This document shows, piece by piece, positions 1-6,219 of a stretch of 8,657 nt of DNA (positions are counted from its first letter, which is position 1; each line of letters opens with the position of its first letter). Position numbers and translations under genes: made by a program. The stretch is from Anaerolinea sp. (GTDB lineage Bacteria; Chloroflexota; Anaerolineae; Anaerolineales; Villigracilaceae): positions 1-8,657 of the forward strand of contig DYNS01000114.1 of NCBI GenBank assembly GCA_020720965.1, read 5' to 3'. The notes beneath the pieces were generated by a model. That model was not told the DNA's origin. It did no database searches and was given only the letters and a program-made list of their open reading frames with translations.

Positions 1-1
1 C

Positions 2-2299
2 CCCCCCGCTCCCAGCCTCACCCCTCTGCCCAGCCCAACCGCCTCCCCTGCGCCCGCCGCCCGCCTTTTCGAGGCGGAAGCCGCCCTGCAAAATGGCGAC
101 TACGCCCAAGCGCGGGAGGAATATCGCTTCGCCCTCAACGCCAGCGCCGAAGAAGAAGTGCGCCAGGAGGCGCTGTGGGGTTTGGGACGGGTGGAATTTG
201 CCGAAGCCAATTACGCCTCCGCTCTGGAGCCGCTCCGCAGCCTGAGCAAGACCTCGCCCGCCACCCTGCAAAGCACCCGCGCCTGGTTCCTGCTGGCAGA
301 GACCTACTTCGCCCTGCAACGCTACCCGGAAGCGGCAGATGCCTACCTGCAATACCTCAACGCCCGCCCAGACATTTTGGATGCCTACATTCACGAGCGG
401 CGCGGGGATGCCTTCACCCAATCACGTGACTACTCCAACGCTCTCAACGCCTACCAATCCGCCCTCAACGCGGAGGGACAAACCCACCCCCTCGGCATTC
501 GCATCAAAATCGGCAACACCTACCTCGGCGCGGGTCAGCCGGAGCAAGCCCTGGAAATCTATGCCCAGTTGGACGTGGAAGCCTCGGACGATTACACCCG
601 CGCCGCCCTGGATTATCTCAGCGGCAAAGCCCTGCTCGCCCTCAACCGCCCCGAAGACGGTTACGGACGCTGGCGGCACGCCGTGGATTACTACCCCCTG
701 GCATACGATTCTTACGCCGCCCTGTTGGGGCTGGTAGATGCCGGGCAAACGGTGGACGAGTTCAACCGGGGATTGGTGGATTACTTCGCAGGGCAGCACG
801 CGGTAGCAGTCGCCGCCTTCGACCGCTACCTCAGCCAGAATCCCTCCCACGATGGAACCGCCCTGCATTACAAAGCCCTCAGCCTGAGAGAAATGGGCGA
901 ATACGAAGCCAGCCTTGCCCTGTGGAATGAATTGATTGAAAACTACCCCGGCAGCCGCTTTTGGGAAGCCGCCTGGGACGAGCGTTCCTACACGCAGTGG
1001 GTCTACCTGGGCGAATACATCCCCGCCGCCGAAAGTTTACAACAATTCGTCCGGGATTACTCCGGCTCACCCCTCGCCGCCACCTACCTCATGCAAGCCG
1101 CCCGGCTTTACGAGCGTGCCGGAGAACTGGAACCAGCCGCCAGCCTGTGGGAAACCCTGCCCAACCAATACCCCACCGATGGACAGACCGCCGAAGCCCT
1201 CTTCCAAGCCGGAATTACCCGTTACCGACTGGGCGACTACCCCAAAGCCAGCCAAAACTTTCAGAACGCCCTGCCCCTCGCCGCCGACTCGCAGGCACGC
1301 GCCCGCACCCTGCTCTGGGTGGGCAAAACCTACGCCGCCGCCGGAGATTCCGCCAGCGCCCACTCTGCCTGGCAGCAAGCCCAAGCCATAGATGCCACCG
1401 AATACTACAGCATCCGCGCCCGCGACCTGCTGGAAAATCGCGCCCCCTTCGCCGCGCCGCCCTCCTGGAACCTGGCAATAGACCTGCCCGCCGAGCGCCG
1501 CGCCGCCGCCGCCTGGTTGCGCGTTCAGTTTGACCTACCCCCCGAAACCGACCTGGAAAGCCCCGGCGCACTGGCAGAAGACCCGGCATTCAAACGCGGC
1601 ATGGAATGGTGGCAAATGGGCTTTTACAACGAAGCCCGCGCCGAATTTGAAACCCTGCGCGAAGCAACCTCCGGCAGCGCCGCCGACTCCTTCCGTCTGG
1701 GGAACGCCCTGCTGGACGCAGGCGCCTATCGCACCGCCATTTTTGCCCTGCGTCAGGCGCTGACCCTGGCAGGCATGGACGAGCACACCGAAAGTCTCAA
1801 CGCCCCGGCTTACTTCAAACATGCCCGCTACGGTTTTTATTACCAGGACTTAATCTTCCCCGCCGCGCAGGAAAACGAATTGGACCCGGTCTTCGTCACC
1901 AGCCTCATCCGGCAGGAAAGCCTGTTTGAGGGGTTTGTGCGCTCCAGCGCCGGGGCAAGGGGGTTAATGCAAATCATCCCCGCAACCGGGGAATCGCTTG
2001 CGGAGCAAACCGGCTACTTCCCCAACTACACCCCGGAACTGCTCTATAGTCCCTACGTCAGCATCCGTTTGGGAACCTATTACCTGCGTGCCAATCTGCG
2101 CGGATTAGACAATGACCCCTATGCCGCCCTCGCCGCCTACAATGCCGGTCCCGGCAACGCCGCCATCTGGCAAAGCCTGGCAGGGCAAGATGCCGACCTG
2201 CTGCTGGAAGTGATTCGCTACGCCGAAACCCGCAACTACATCCGCCACATTTACGAGACTTACACCATTTACCGGGGCATTTATAGCCCCATGCAGTGA
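2..2299 (+). CDS. Soluble lytic murein transglycosylase-like protein with TPR repeats, 5' end cut by window edge
   Basis: The frame is open from base 2, giving 765 residues without a start. A GTG at 158 is in frame, but the 52 codons before it already encode a Pro/Ser/Thr-rich linker (residues 1-20) and a TPR-like helix pair, so the true start lies left of the window. Residues about 21-490 are repeated helical hairpins of TPR type (patterns such as GDYAQAREEY, YPEAADAY, GEYEASLALW, GDYPKASQNF). The C-terminal 150 residues are a family 1 transglycosylase domain: catalytic Glu639 in RQES, GLMQI at 654-658, AAYNAGPG around Asn714, and a final YAETRNY segment. By family knowledge it cleaves MurNAc-GlcNAc bonds to form 1,6-anhydro ends outside the membrane. 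The linker suggests a secreted or lipid-anchored N-terminus, not seen here. It is longer than Slt70 and converges on yggU. Confidence 0.95.
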   Translation, partial: PPAPSLTPLPSPTASPAPAARLFEAEAALQNGDYAQAREEYRFALNASAEEEVRQEALWGLGRVEFAEANYASALEPLRSLSKTSPATLQSTRAWFLLAETYFALQRYPEAADAYLQYLNARPDILDAYIHERRGDAFTQSRDYSNALNAYQSALNAEGQTHPLGIRIKIGNTYLGAGQPEQALEIYAQLDVEASDDYTRAALDYLSGKALLALNRPEDGYGRWRHAVDYYPLAYDSYAALLGLVDAGQTVDEFNRGLVDYFAGQHAVAVAAFDRYLSQNPSHDGTALHYKALSLREMGEYEASLALWNELIENYPGSRFWEAAWDERSYTQWVYLGEYIPAAESLQQFVRDYSGSPLAATYLMQAARLYERAGELEPAASLWETLPNQYPTDGQTAEALFQAGITRYRLGDYPKASQNFQNALPLAADSQARARTLLWVGKTYAAAGDSASAHSAWQQAQAIDATEYYSIRARDLLENRAPFAAPPSWNLAIDLPAERRAAAAWLRVQFDLPPETDLESPGALAEDPAFKRGMEWWQMGFYNEARAEFETLREATSGSAADSFRLGNALLDAGAYRTAIFALRQALTLAGMDEHTESLNAPAYFKHARYGFYYQDLIFPAAQENELDPVFVTSLIRQESLFEGFVRSSAGARGLMQIIPATGESLAEQTGYFPNYTPELLYSPYVSIRLGTYYLRANLRGLDNDPYAALAAYNAGPGNAAIWQSLAGQDADLLLEVIRYAETRNYIRHIYETYTIYRGIYSPMQ

Positions 2300-2308
2300 C
2301 CTGGCATC

Positions 2309-2336
2309 AAAAAACGGCTCCGGGGAGCCGTTTTTT
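2309..2336. terminator. Bidirectional intrinsic terminator between convergent genes
   Basis: A perfect 6-bp stem CGGCTC/GAGCCG (2315-2320 with 2325-2330) encloses a CGGG tetraloop. It is flanked by six A on the left (2309-2314) and six T on the right (2331-2336), so it reads as stem plus U-tract on both strands. It fills the 42-base gap between the stop of the transglycosylase gene and the stop of yggU and should end both transcripts. Confidence 0.85.
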
Positions 2337-2341
2337 GTTGC

Positions 2342-2653
2342 CTATTCCAAATATGCCAGCAAACGCTGATGCACTTCGTCCTTGTCCATCTCCAAAATGG
2401 AGATGAGTTTGTCTTTGCCCGAAAGCCCGGCGACAATTTCAATCTTTGCCGGAACTGTGCCAAGCACCTCCGCCATAAATTGCATCAACGCCAGGTTGGT
2501 CTCTTCATCGGAGCCGGTGGAAGTAAGCCGAACCTTCACCGCGCCGTCCGGCTGGATTTCCGTCAACTCATTGCGGCTGGAACGGGGGGTTACACGCACC
2601 GCAAGGGCTGAACCGCGTTTTCCATCATGTAATTTGAACTTTCGCTCGCCCAT
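2342..2653 (-). CDS. yggU: DUF167 family protein (YggU-like)
   Basis: This is a 103-residue protein of the DUF167/YggU family, a small conserved alpha/beta protein of unknown biochemical role. Visible family marks are AVRVTPRSSRNEL near residues 18-30, GAVKVRLTS at 38-45, an Asn53-containing helix (TNLALMQFMAEVL), and the late SGKDKLISI segment at 78-86. The Arg that often follows the SG in this last motif is replaced. ATG at 2653 is chosen because the GAGG at 2662-2659 lies 5 bases before it. The in-frame ATG at 2656 is only 2 bases from that GAGG, but it overlaps the yggT stop as TGATG, so either may be used. It is the last gene of the minus-strand operon and ends just before the shared terminator. 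The longer open frame up to 2869 only shadows yggT. Confidence 0.88.
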   Translation of the reverse strand: MGERKFKLHDGKRGSALAVRVTPRSSRNELTEIQPDGAVKVRLTSTGSDEETNLALMQFMAEVLGTVPAKIEIVAGLSGKDKLISILEMDKDEVHQRLLAYLE

Positions 2654-2655
2654 CA

Positions 2656-2919
2656 TCACCTCATCATCAAGAGCAGATTGACTAAAAATCCTGAAATTAA
2701 TTGTACCAGAATTATAAAAACCAACGGGGTAAAATCTATCATCCCCACTAGCGGCACAACCCGGCGCAGGGGGGCAAGCAGGGGTTCCACCAGGCGGTCC
2801 AGCGCAGAACGCACCGGATGATACGGGGGAAGGAAGTAGGAGAGCAGGCTGTCTATGATGACAACCCACACCAGAACCTCGGAAAAGACGTTAATGGCTT
2901 GGGCGAGAACAGTGAACAT
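2656..2919 (-). CDS. yggT: YggT family small membrane protein
   Basis: An 87-residue protein of the YggT/YlmG family, whose members are small integral membrane proteins encoded next to yggS in many bacteria. There are two hydrophobic helices, about residues 5-29 and 63-84. The amphipathic loop between them carries the family's spaced prolines (Pro46, Pro50, Pro56) and the D-x-x-P signature (Asp62, Pro65). The ATG has a good AGGAG six bases upstream (2930-2926). The function is not settled; family members have been linked to cell shape, division or osmotic behaviour, and plant homologues to plastid division. The last 60 bases are much richer in A and T than the rest of the window, with codons such as TTA and ATA that the neighbours avoid. 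Confidence 0.93.
   Translation of the reverse strand: MFTVLAQAINVFSEVLVWVVIIDSLLSYFLPPYHPVRSALDRLVEPLLAPLRRVVPLVGMIDFTPLVFIILVQLISGFLVNLLLMMR
2659..2662 (-). promoter_or_regulatory. Ribosome binding site inside the yggT 3' end that sets the yggU start
   Basis: GAGG on the minus strand lies in the last codons of yggT. Spacing is 5 bases to the ATG at 2653 and 2 bases to the ATG at 2656, which favours the second ATG. Translation of yggU is probably coupled to termination of yggT. Confidence 0.5.
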
Positions 2920-2947
2920 GGAAAACTCCTGAGAAGGGAAAGGATTT

Positions 2948-2967
2948 CGGCGGAGGGTTTACCGCCG
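2948..2967 (-). other. Possible intercistronic RNA hairpin spanning the yggS stop codon
   Basis: CGGCGG (2967-2962 on the minus strand) pairs perfectly with CCGCCG (2953-2948) around an 8-base loop that contains the yggS TAA. No U-tract follows, so it is not a terminator. It might protect or separate the yggS and yggT parts of the message, but the left arm is also simply two Arg codons and the pairing may be chance. Confidence 0.25.
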
Positions 2968-3693
2968 GGGAGGTCTTGCACCCAAAATGGCAGTCCCCAC
3001 CCGGACGAGGGTTGCGCCCTCTTCCACTGCAGCCTGAAAATCGGCGCTGGTTCCCATCGAAAGTTCCTCCCACGCCTGAGCGGGGAAGCGTTGCGAGAGG
3101 GCATCGCGCAGTTGGCGCAGGCGGATGAAGTAAGGGCGGGCTTGTTCCGGGTCGGCATCCAGAGGCGGCATGGTCATCAGTCCGCGCACTTGCAGGTGAG
3201 GCAGGGCAATAATTTCCTGCACCTGGGCAAAAAAGGCTTGGCGTTCTTCCTCGGTGTGGGCGGGGAAGCCGTATTTGCTCGCCTCCCCGCTGACATTGCA
3301 TTCCAGCAGGACGGGGAGGGGCTGCCCGGCTTGTTGGGCGTAGCGTTGCAGCCTTTGGGCAAGTTTGAGGCTATCCAGCGAGTGAACGAGATGAAAGGCG
3401 GGGGTAACGAGGTCGGCTTTGCGGCTTTGGATGTGCCCTATCATGTGCCAGCGCAGGTCGGGGTAGGAGGCAAGCGCCTGCATTTTGGAGGCGGCTTCTT
3501 CCGGGTAGTTTTCGCCAAAGTCGCGGATTCCGGCTTGCAGGGCGGCTTGCAAAACCGGGAGGGGATGCAGCTTGGTAACGGTAAGCAGTTTCACATCTGC
3601 GGGGTTACGCCCGGCGCGGAGGGCGGCTTGGGTGAGGGAATCTTGCACGGCGCGGTAGCGGGTTGCGATGGTGTGGGTCAGTTCTTCATCCAT
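2959..3693 (-). CDS. yggS: YggS family pyridoxal 5'-phosphate homeostasis protein
   Basis: This 244-residue cytosolic protein is a full-length YggS/PROSC family member: a single-domain fold-type III TIM barrel that binds PLP but has no known catalytic reaction and buffers the PLP and amino/keto-acid pools. The PLP-binding lysine is Lys41 in TVTKLHP. Other family blocks are FGENYPEEA (59-67), WHMIGHIQSRK (82-92), HSLDSLKLA, NVSGEASKYGF with Asn133, GLMTMPP (171-177), LSMGTSADF (211-219) and the phosphate-binding end around RVGTAILG (231-238). The ATG is preceded by AGGAAAAGG at suitable spacing, inside the 12-base gap after pgeF. The order yggS-yggT-yggU is the same as in enterobacteria. Confidence 0.96.
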   Translation of the reverse strand: MDEELTHTIATRYRAVQDSLTQAALRAGRNPADVKLLTVTKLHPLPVLQAALQAGIRDFGENYPEEAASKMQALASYPDLRWHMIGHIQSRKADLVTPAFHLVHSLDSLKLAQRLQRYAQQAGQPLPVLLECNVSGEASKYGFPAHTEEERQAFFAQVQEIIALPHLQVRGLMTMPPLDADPEQARPYFIRLRQLRDALSQRFPAQAWEELSMGTSADFQAAVEEGATLVRVGTAILGARPPRR

Positions 3694-3705
3694 AGCCTTT
3701 TCCTG

Positions 3706-4497
3706 TTATGCCAGAGCTATCAGCGCCCCAAAACGCCCGGTTTTGCCGTGTTGAGCGCGGTGCGAGTACCAGTCCTGAGGGTGGCAGGCGGTGCAGAGGG
3801 CGGAGGTGTGAATGTGTGTGACCCCGGCACGGCGCAGGAGGGTTTCGTTTGCCATCCACAGGTCTAAGTGGGGTTTGGCTCCGTATTCGCGGCGCAGGAG
3901 GGCTTGGGAGTCTTTGCCAAACACGCAATGAACTCGGGCGGCGACTTCTTCGCCGACTTCGTAGTGGTCGGGTCCGATGGCGGGTCCGATGACGGCGTAC
4001 AGGTCGGCGGGGTTGCTGCCGTAGGCGGCTTGCATGGCGCGGACGGTTGCCCCGGCAACGTCTTTGAGGGTTCCCTGCCAACCGGCGTGGGCAATGCCAA
4101 CGGCTTGTTTTTGGGGGTCGTAAAAAAGGAGGGGGGTGCAGTCGGCAAAGCGCATGAAGAGGGTGACTTTGGGGTTGGCGGTGATGATGGAATCGGCTTT
4201 GAGTTCTGGCGGGTTATTAAAGTGGGGGTGCGGGGCGTTGCAGAGGACGACATCTGCGCTGTGAACCTGCCAGACATCGTACATGCTATCCGGTTCGCGC
4301 CCCAGGGCGCGGAAGGCGAGGTGACGGTTACGGCGGACTCTGGCAGGGTCGTCTCCGACTGTGCCGCCGGTGTTGAGGCTTTGCCAGGGGGCGGGGCTTT
4401 CTCCGCCCTGACGAGTGAAGATGGCGTGGGTTGTGCCGGGGGGCAGGAAGTCTTCAAAGGCGAGGTAGCGCACGCCGAGGTGGGTGTGAAAGGGCAT
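3706..4497 (-). CDS. pgeF: Peptidoglycan editing factor / multicopper polyphenol oxidase-like protein (YfiH/YlmD family)
   Basis: This is a 263-residue protein of the YfiH/DUF152 family. The metal-binding, catalytic triad is visible as His79 in WQVHSADV, Cys120 in FADCTPL and His137 in AHAGWQG. Further family blocks are FTRQGG near residue 27, LNTGG (41-45), VIGPAIGPDHYEVG and a C-terminal ACHPQDWYSHR plus TGRFG. Family members were first called laccase-like. E. coli YfiH was later shown to remove precursors with L-Ser in place of L-Ala in peptidoglycan synthesis, and homologues also act on purine nucleosides; which activity applies here cannot be seen. The ATG at 4497 follows the upstream stop by only 2 bases; AAGGAAA lies about 12 bases before it, a little far. 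The open frame up to 4755 carries no family sequence and shadows the neighbour. Confidence 0.94.
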   Translation of the reverse strand: MPFHTHLGVRYLAFEDFLPPGTTHAIFTRQGGESPAPWQSLNTGGTVGDDPARVRRNRHLAFRALGREPDSMYDVWQVHSADVVLCNAPHPHFNNPPELKADSIITANPKVTLFMRFADCTPLLFYDPQKQAVGIAHAGWQGTLKDVAGATVRAMQAAYGSNPADLYAVIGPAIGPDHYEVGEEVAARVHCVFGKDSQALLRREYGAKPHLDLWMANETLLRRAGVTHIHTSALCTACHPQDWYSHRAQHGKTGRFGALIALA

Positions 4498-4499
4498 GG

Positions 4500-5477
4500 C
4501 TAGGCGGGCTTTCCTTGTTTGGCAAAACGGTATTCCAGCATATCGCGGGTTTCGCGCATCGATTCTTCCATGTAGGGCAAGCCGAACCAGGCAGTGCCGA
4601 ACCCGAAGAGAAAACCGGTGAGGGTTCGCAGGAGGGGGGTGCTTTCGCGGTAGGGCAACAGGTCGGAGAGGAAGGGGATGCCGAGTTGGCTGATGAGTTG
4701 GGAGAAGCCGTCCAGCCCCAGGGGGGCGATGGCTATCAGCAGCCAGAGCGCCCAATGGAGGGGGGGCAGCCGCCTGCCGGTGAGGGCGTAGAGAATGCCG
4801 AAGACGAGGATGGCGAGGTAGATGGCGACATCCCGCTGACAGAGGGCGACTTTGTAGCCGACTTCTTCGCTGCCTTTGTAATTGCGGGCGGTGAGCAGGT
4901 CGGCTTCGTCTTGCCCGGTGGCTTCGCCGTAGGTGACGGCACCGGGGACCCCGGCGGCGGCGCGAGGGTAGTAGGCTTGGGGACCGAAGAGAAAAAAGGA
5001 GCGGAAGGCGAGTTCGTGGCAGAGGGGGCTATAGGCGGTGTAGATGATGTTGGCGGGGGTTTTTGCGCCGTTTTTCATCAACACCGGGGCGAGAAAGGGC
5101 AACCCAACGTAGATGGCGAAGAGGAGCAAGACGAGCGCCAGCCAGTGCCGGGCAACCCAAAGCGAGAAACTATCGGCGGCGTTGAGGGGGCGGGGCGGGG
5201 CGGGTTCCTGGCTAAGGCGGTCTATCTGCCCCCGCGAGTCACGGGCGGCGGAGAGGGTCATCATCAGTTCGGTGCGAGAGAAGGGGGCGCGCAAACGGTA
5301 GGGACCGACTTCAATGACCGGAATCTGCTGCCCAAACTGGCGCAGGAGTTTTTCATCGCCACTGATGTCCACTTCCACCAGGCGGTGAGGTGTATCCGCC
5401 TGCAAGGAACGCAGGTCGGAACGGGCTTGTTCGCAGAGGTGACATTCCGGGCGGTGGTAGAGGGTAACGTTGAGCAT
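4500..5477 (-). CDS. Glutaredoxin-like domain fused to DUF2085 membrane domain
   Basis: This 325-residue protein has two parts. Residues 1-75 are a glutaredoxin-like fold of the DUF836 type: strand VTLYH, redox motif C12-H-L-C15, and the cis-proline segment QIPV with Pro53. Residues 110-302 are a DUF2085-type membrane domain with helices near 111-133, 213-234, 240-260 and 283-301. It keeps Cys153-His154 in SPLCHE, Cys213 in ALCQRD, Asp256-Gly257 and Glu278-Ser279. Arg-rich segments before the first helix, after the second and at the C-terminus place the glutaredoxin part in the cytosol and the Cys-His loop outside. No signal peptide is seen. ATG 5477 starts exactly at the fold, 4 bases after the ccdA stop; I see no Shine-Dalgarno sequence, so translation is probably coupled to ccdA. 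DUF2085 has no known function; a thiol-relay or metal-related role is inference. Confidence 0.88.
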   Translation of the reverse strand: MLNVTLYHRPECHLCEQARSDLRSLQADTPHRLVEVDISGDEKLLRQFGQQIPVIEVGPYRLRAPFSRTELMMTLSAARDSRGQIDRLSQEPAPPRPLNAADSFSLWVARHWLALVLLLFAIYVGLPFLAPVLMKNGAKTPANIIYTAYSPLCHELAFRSFFLFGPQAYYPRAAAGVPGAVTYGEATGQDEADLLTARNYKGSEEVGYKVALCQRDVAIYLAILVFGILYALTGRRLPPLHWALWLLIAIAPLGLDGFSQLISQLGIPFLSDLLPYRESTPLLRTLTGFLFGFGTAWFGLPYMEESMRETRDMLEYRFAKQGKPA

Positions 5478-5481
5478 GGGG

Positions 5482-6198
5482 TTAGATGCCGAAGTCGAAC
5501 CAGACTCCGTAACGGGAGAGCAGGTTGAATACGCCAAACATGAGCATTACGCCAACTACGACCATAATAGCGCCCATGCCGATTTCCACGTAGCGCATCA
5601 GTTTGCCGTATTTTCGCAGGGTGGTTGTCACCCAGCCAATGCCAAGCGCCGCCACCAAGAAGGGAATTGCCAACCCGGCGGAATATGCCGAAAGAAGGAT
5701 GAATCCCTGCGAAACGGAGCCGCCGTTGATGGCGAGGGTGAGAATCGCCCCTAAAACGGGACCGACACAAGGCGACCAACCTGCCGAGAAGAAAACGCCC
5801 ATGAGAGCAGAGGAAAGATAGCCGAGTTTTTGGTCTGGCAGTTCCTGTACGCGGGTGTCGTATTCCAAAAAGGGGATGCGAAAAACGCCTATCATGTGCA
5901 AGCCAAAGACGACAATCACCAGCCCGCCCAGACGCGCCAGCCAAATCCGCAAGTCGTACAGCAAGCCGCCCAAAGCGGAGGCGGCGACCCCCAGCAGAAC
6001 AAAGACGATGCTGAACCCCAGCACGAAGGCGACCCCGTGCGTGAAGGTGATGAAACGATTTTTAGCGTTTGCCTCGCCGCCTGCCGCCCGCCCGCCCAAA
6101 TAACCGATATACGCCGGGACAAGGGCAAAAACGCAGGGCGAAAGAAAAGAAGCAATGCCCGCCACAAAAGCCAAACCGACACTGATGTTAATTTCCAT
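5482..6198 (-). CDS. ccdA: CcdA-type cytochrome c biogenesis / thiol-disulfide transmembrane electron carrier
   Basis: This 238-residue integral membrane protein has the six-helix layout of CcdA/DsbD-beta (helices about 6-30, 52-77, 86-107, 128-155, 165-190 and 203-228). The two redox cysteines of the family are present as Cys22 in LSPCVF and Cys144 in WSPCVGP. By family knowledge it takes electrons from cytosolic thioredoxin and passes them to extracytoplasmic thiol proteins, for example ones that keep apocytochrome c or other cysteines reduced. The usual outer partner (ResA or CcsX-like thioredoxin) is not in the window. The ATG is preceded by AAAGGAA with a 7-base spacer. It sits 21 bases after the L,D-transpeptidase gene and 4 bases before the glutaredoxin-DUF2085 gene, which suggests joint function. 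Confidence 0.95.
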   Translation of the reverse strand: MEINISVGLAFVAGIASFLSPCVFALVPAYIGYLGGRAAGGEANAKNRFITFTHGVAFVLGFSIVFVLLGVAASALGGLLYDLRIWLARLGGLVIVVFGLHMIGVFRIPFLEYDTRVQELPDQKLGYLSSALMGVFFSAGWSPCVGPVLGAILTLAINGGSVSQGFILLSAYSAGLAIPFLVAALGIGWVTTTLRKYGKLMRYVEIGMGAIMVVVGVMLMFGVFNLLSRYGVWFDFGI

Positions 6199-6219
6199 CC
6201 GAAAATTCCTTTACCTTTA

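Noticed and set aside
2818..3867. Open frame on the + strand (349 codons) opposite yggT, yggS and pgeF
   Set aside because: It is a shadow of three recognised genes, with no start signal or domain of its own.
3831..3907. Short direct repeat CGGCGCAGGAGGG occurring twice about 60 bases apart
   Set aside because: Both copies lie in pgeF and encode Leu-Leu-Arg-Arg; two copies are expected from codon bias and do not make an array.
4498..4755. Longer N-terminus for pgeF starting at 4755
   Set aside because: The extra 86 residues lie wholly inside the upstream gene and look like a frame shadow; the family begins near the ATG at 4497.
4431..5528. Open frame on the + strand (365 codons) opposite the glutaredoxin-DUF2085 gene
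   Set aside because: It is glycine- and glutamate-rich low-complexity translation of an antisense strand, with no family motif.
5478..5537. Longer start for the glutaredoxin-DUF2085 gene at 5537
   Set aside because: It adds 20 residues without fold content and overlaps ccdA by 56 bases; the thioredoxin-like strand begins right at 5477.
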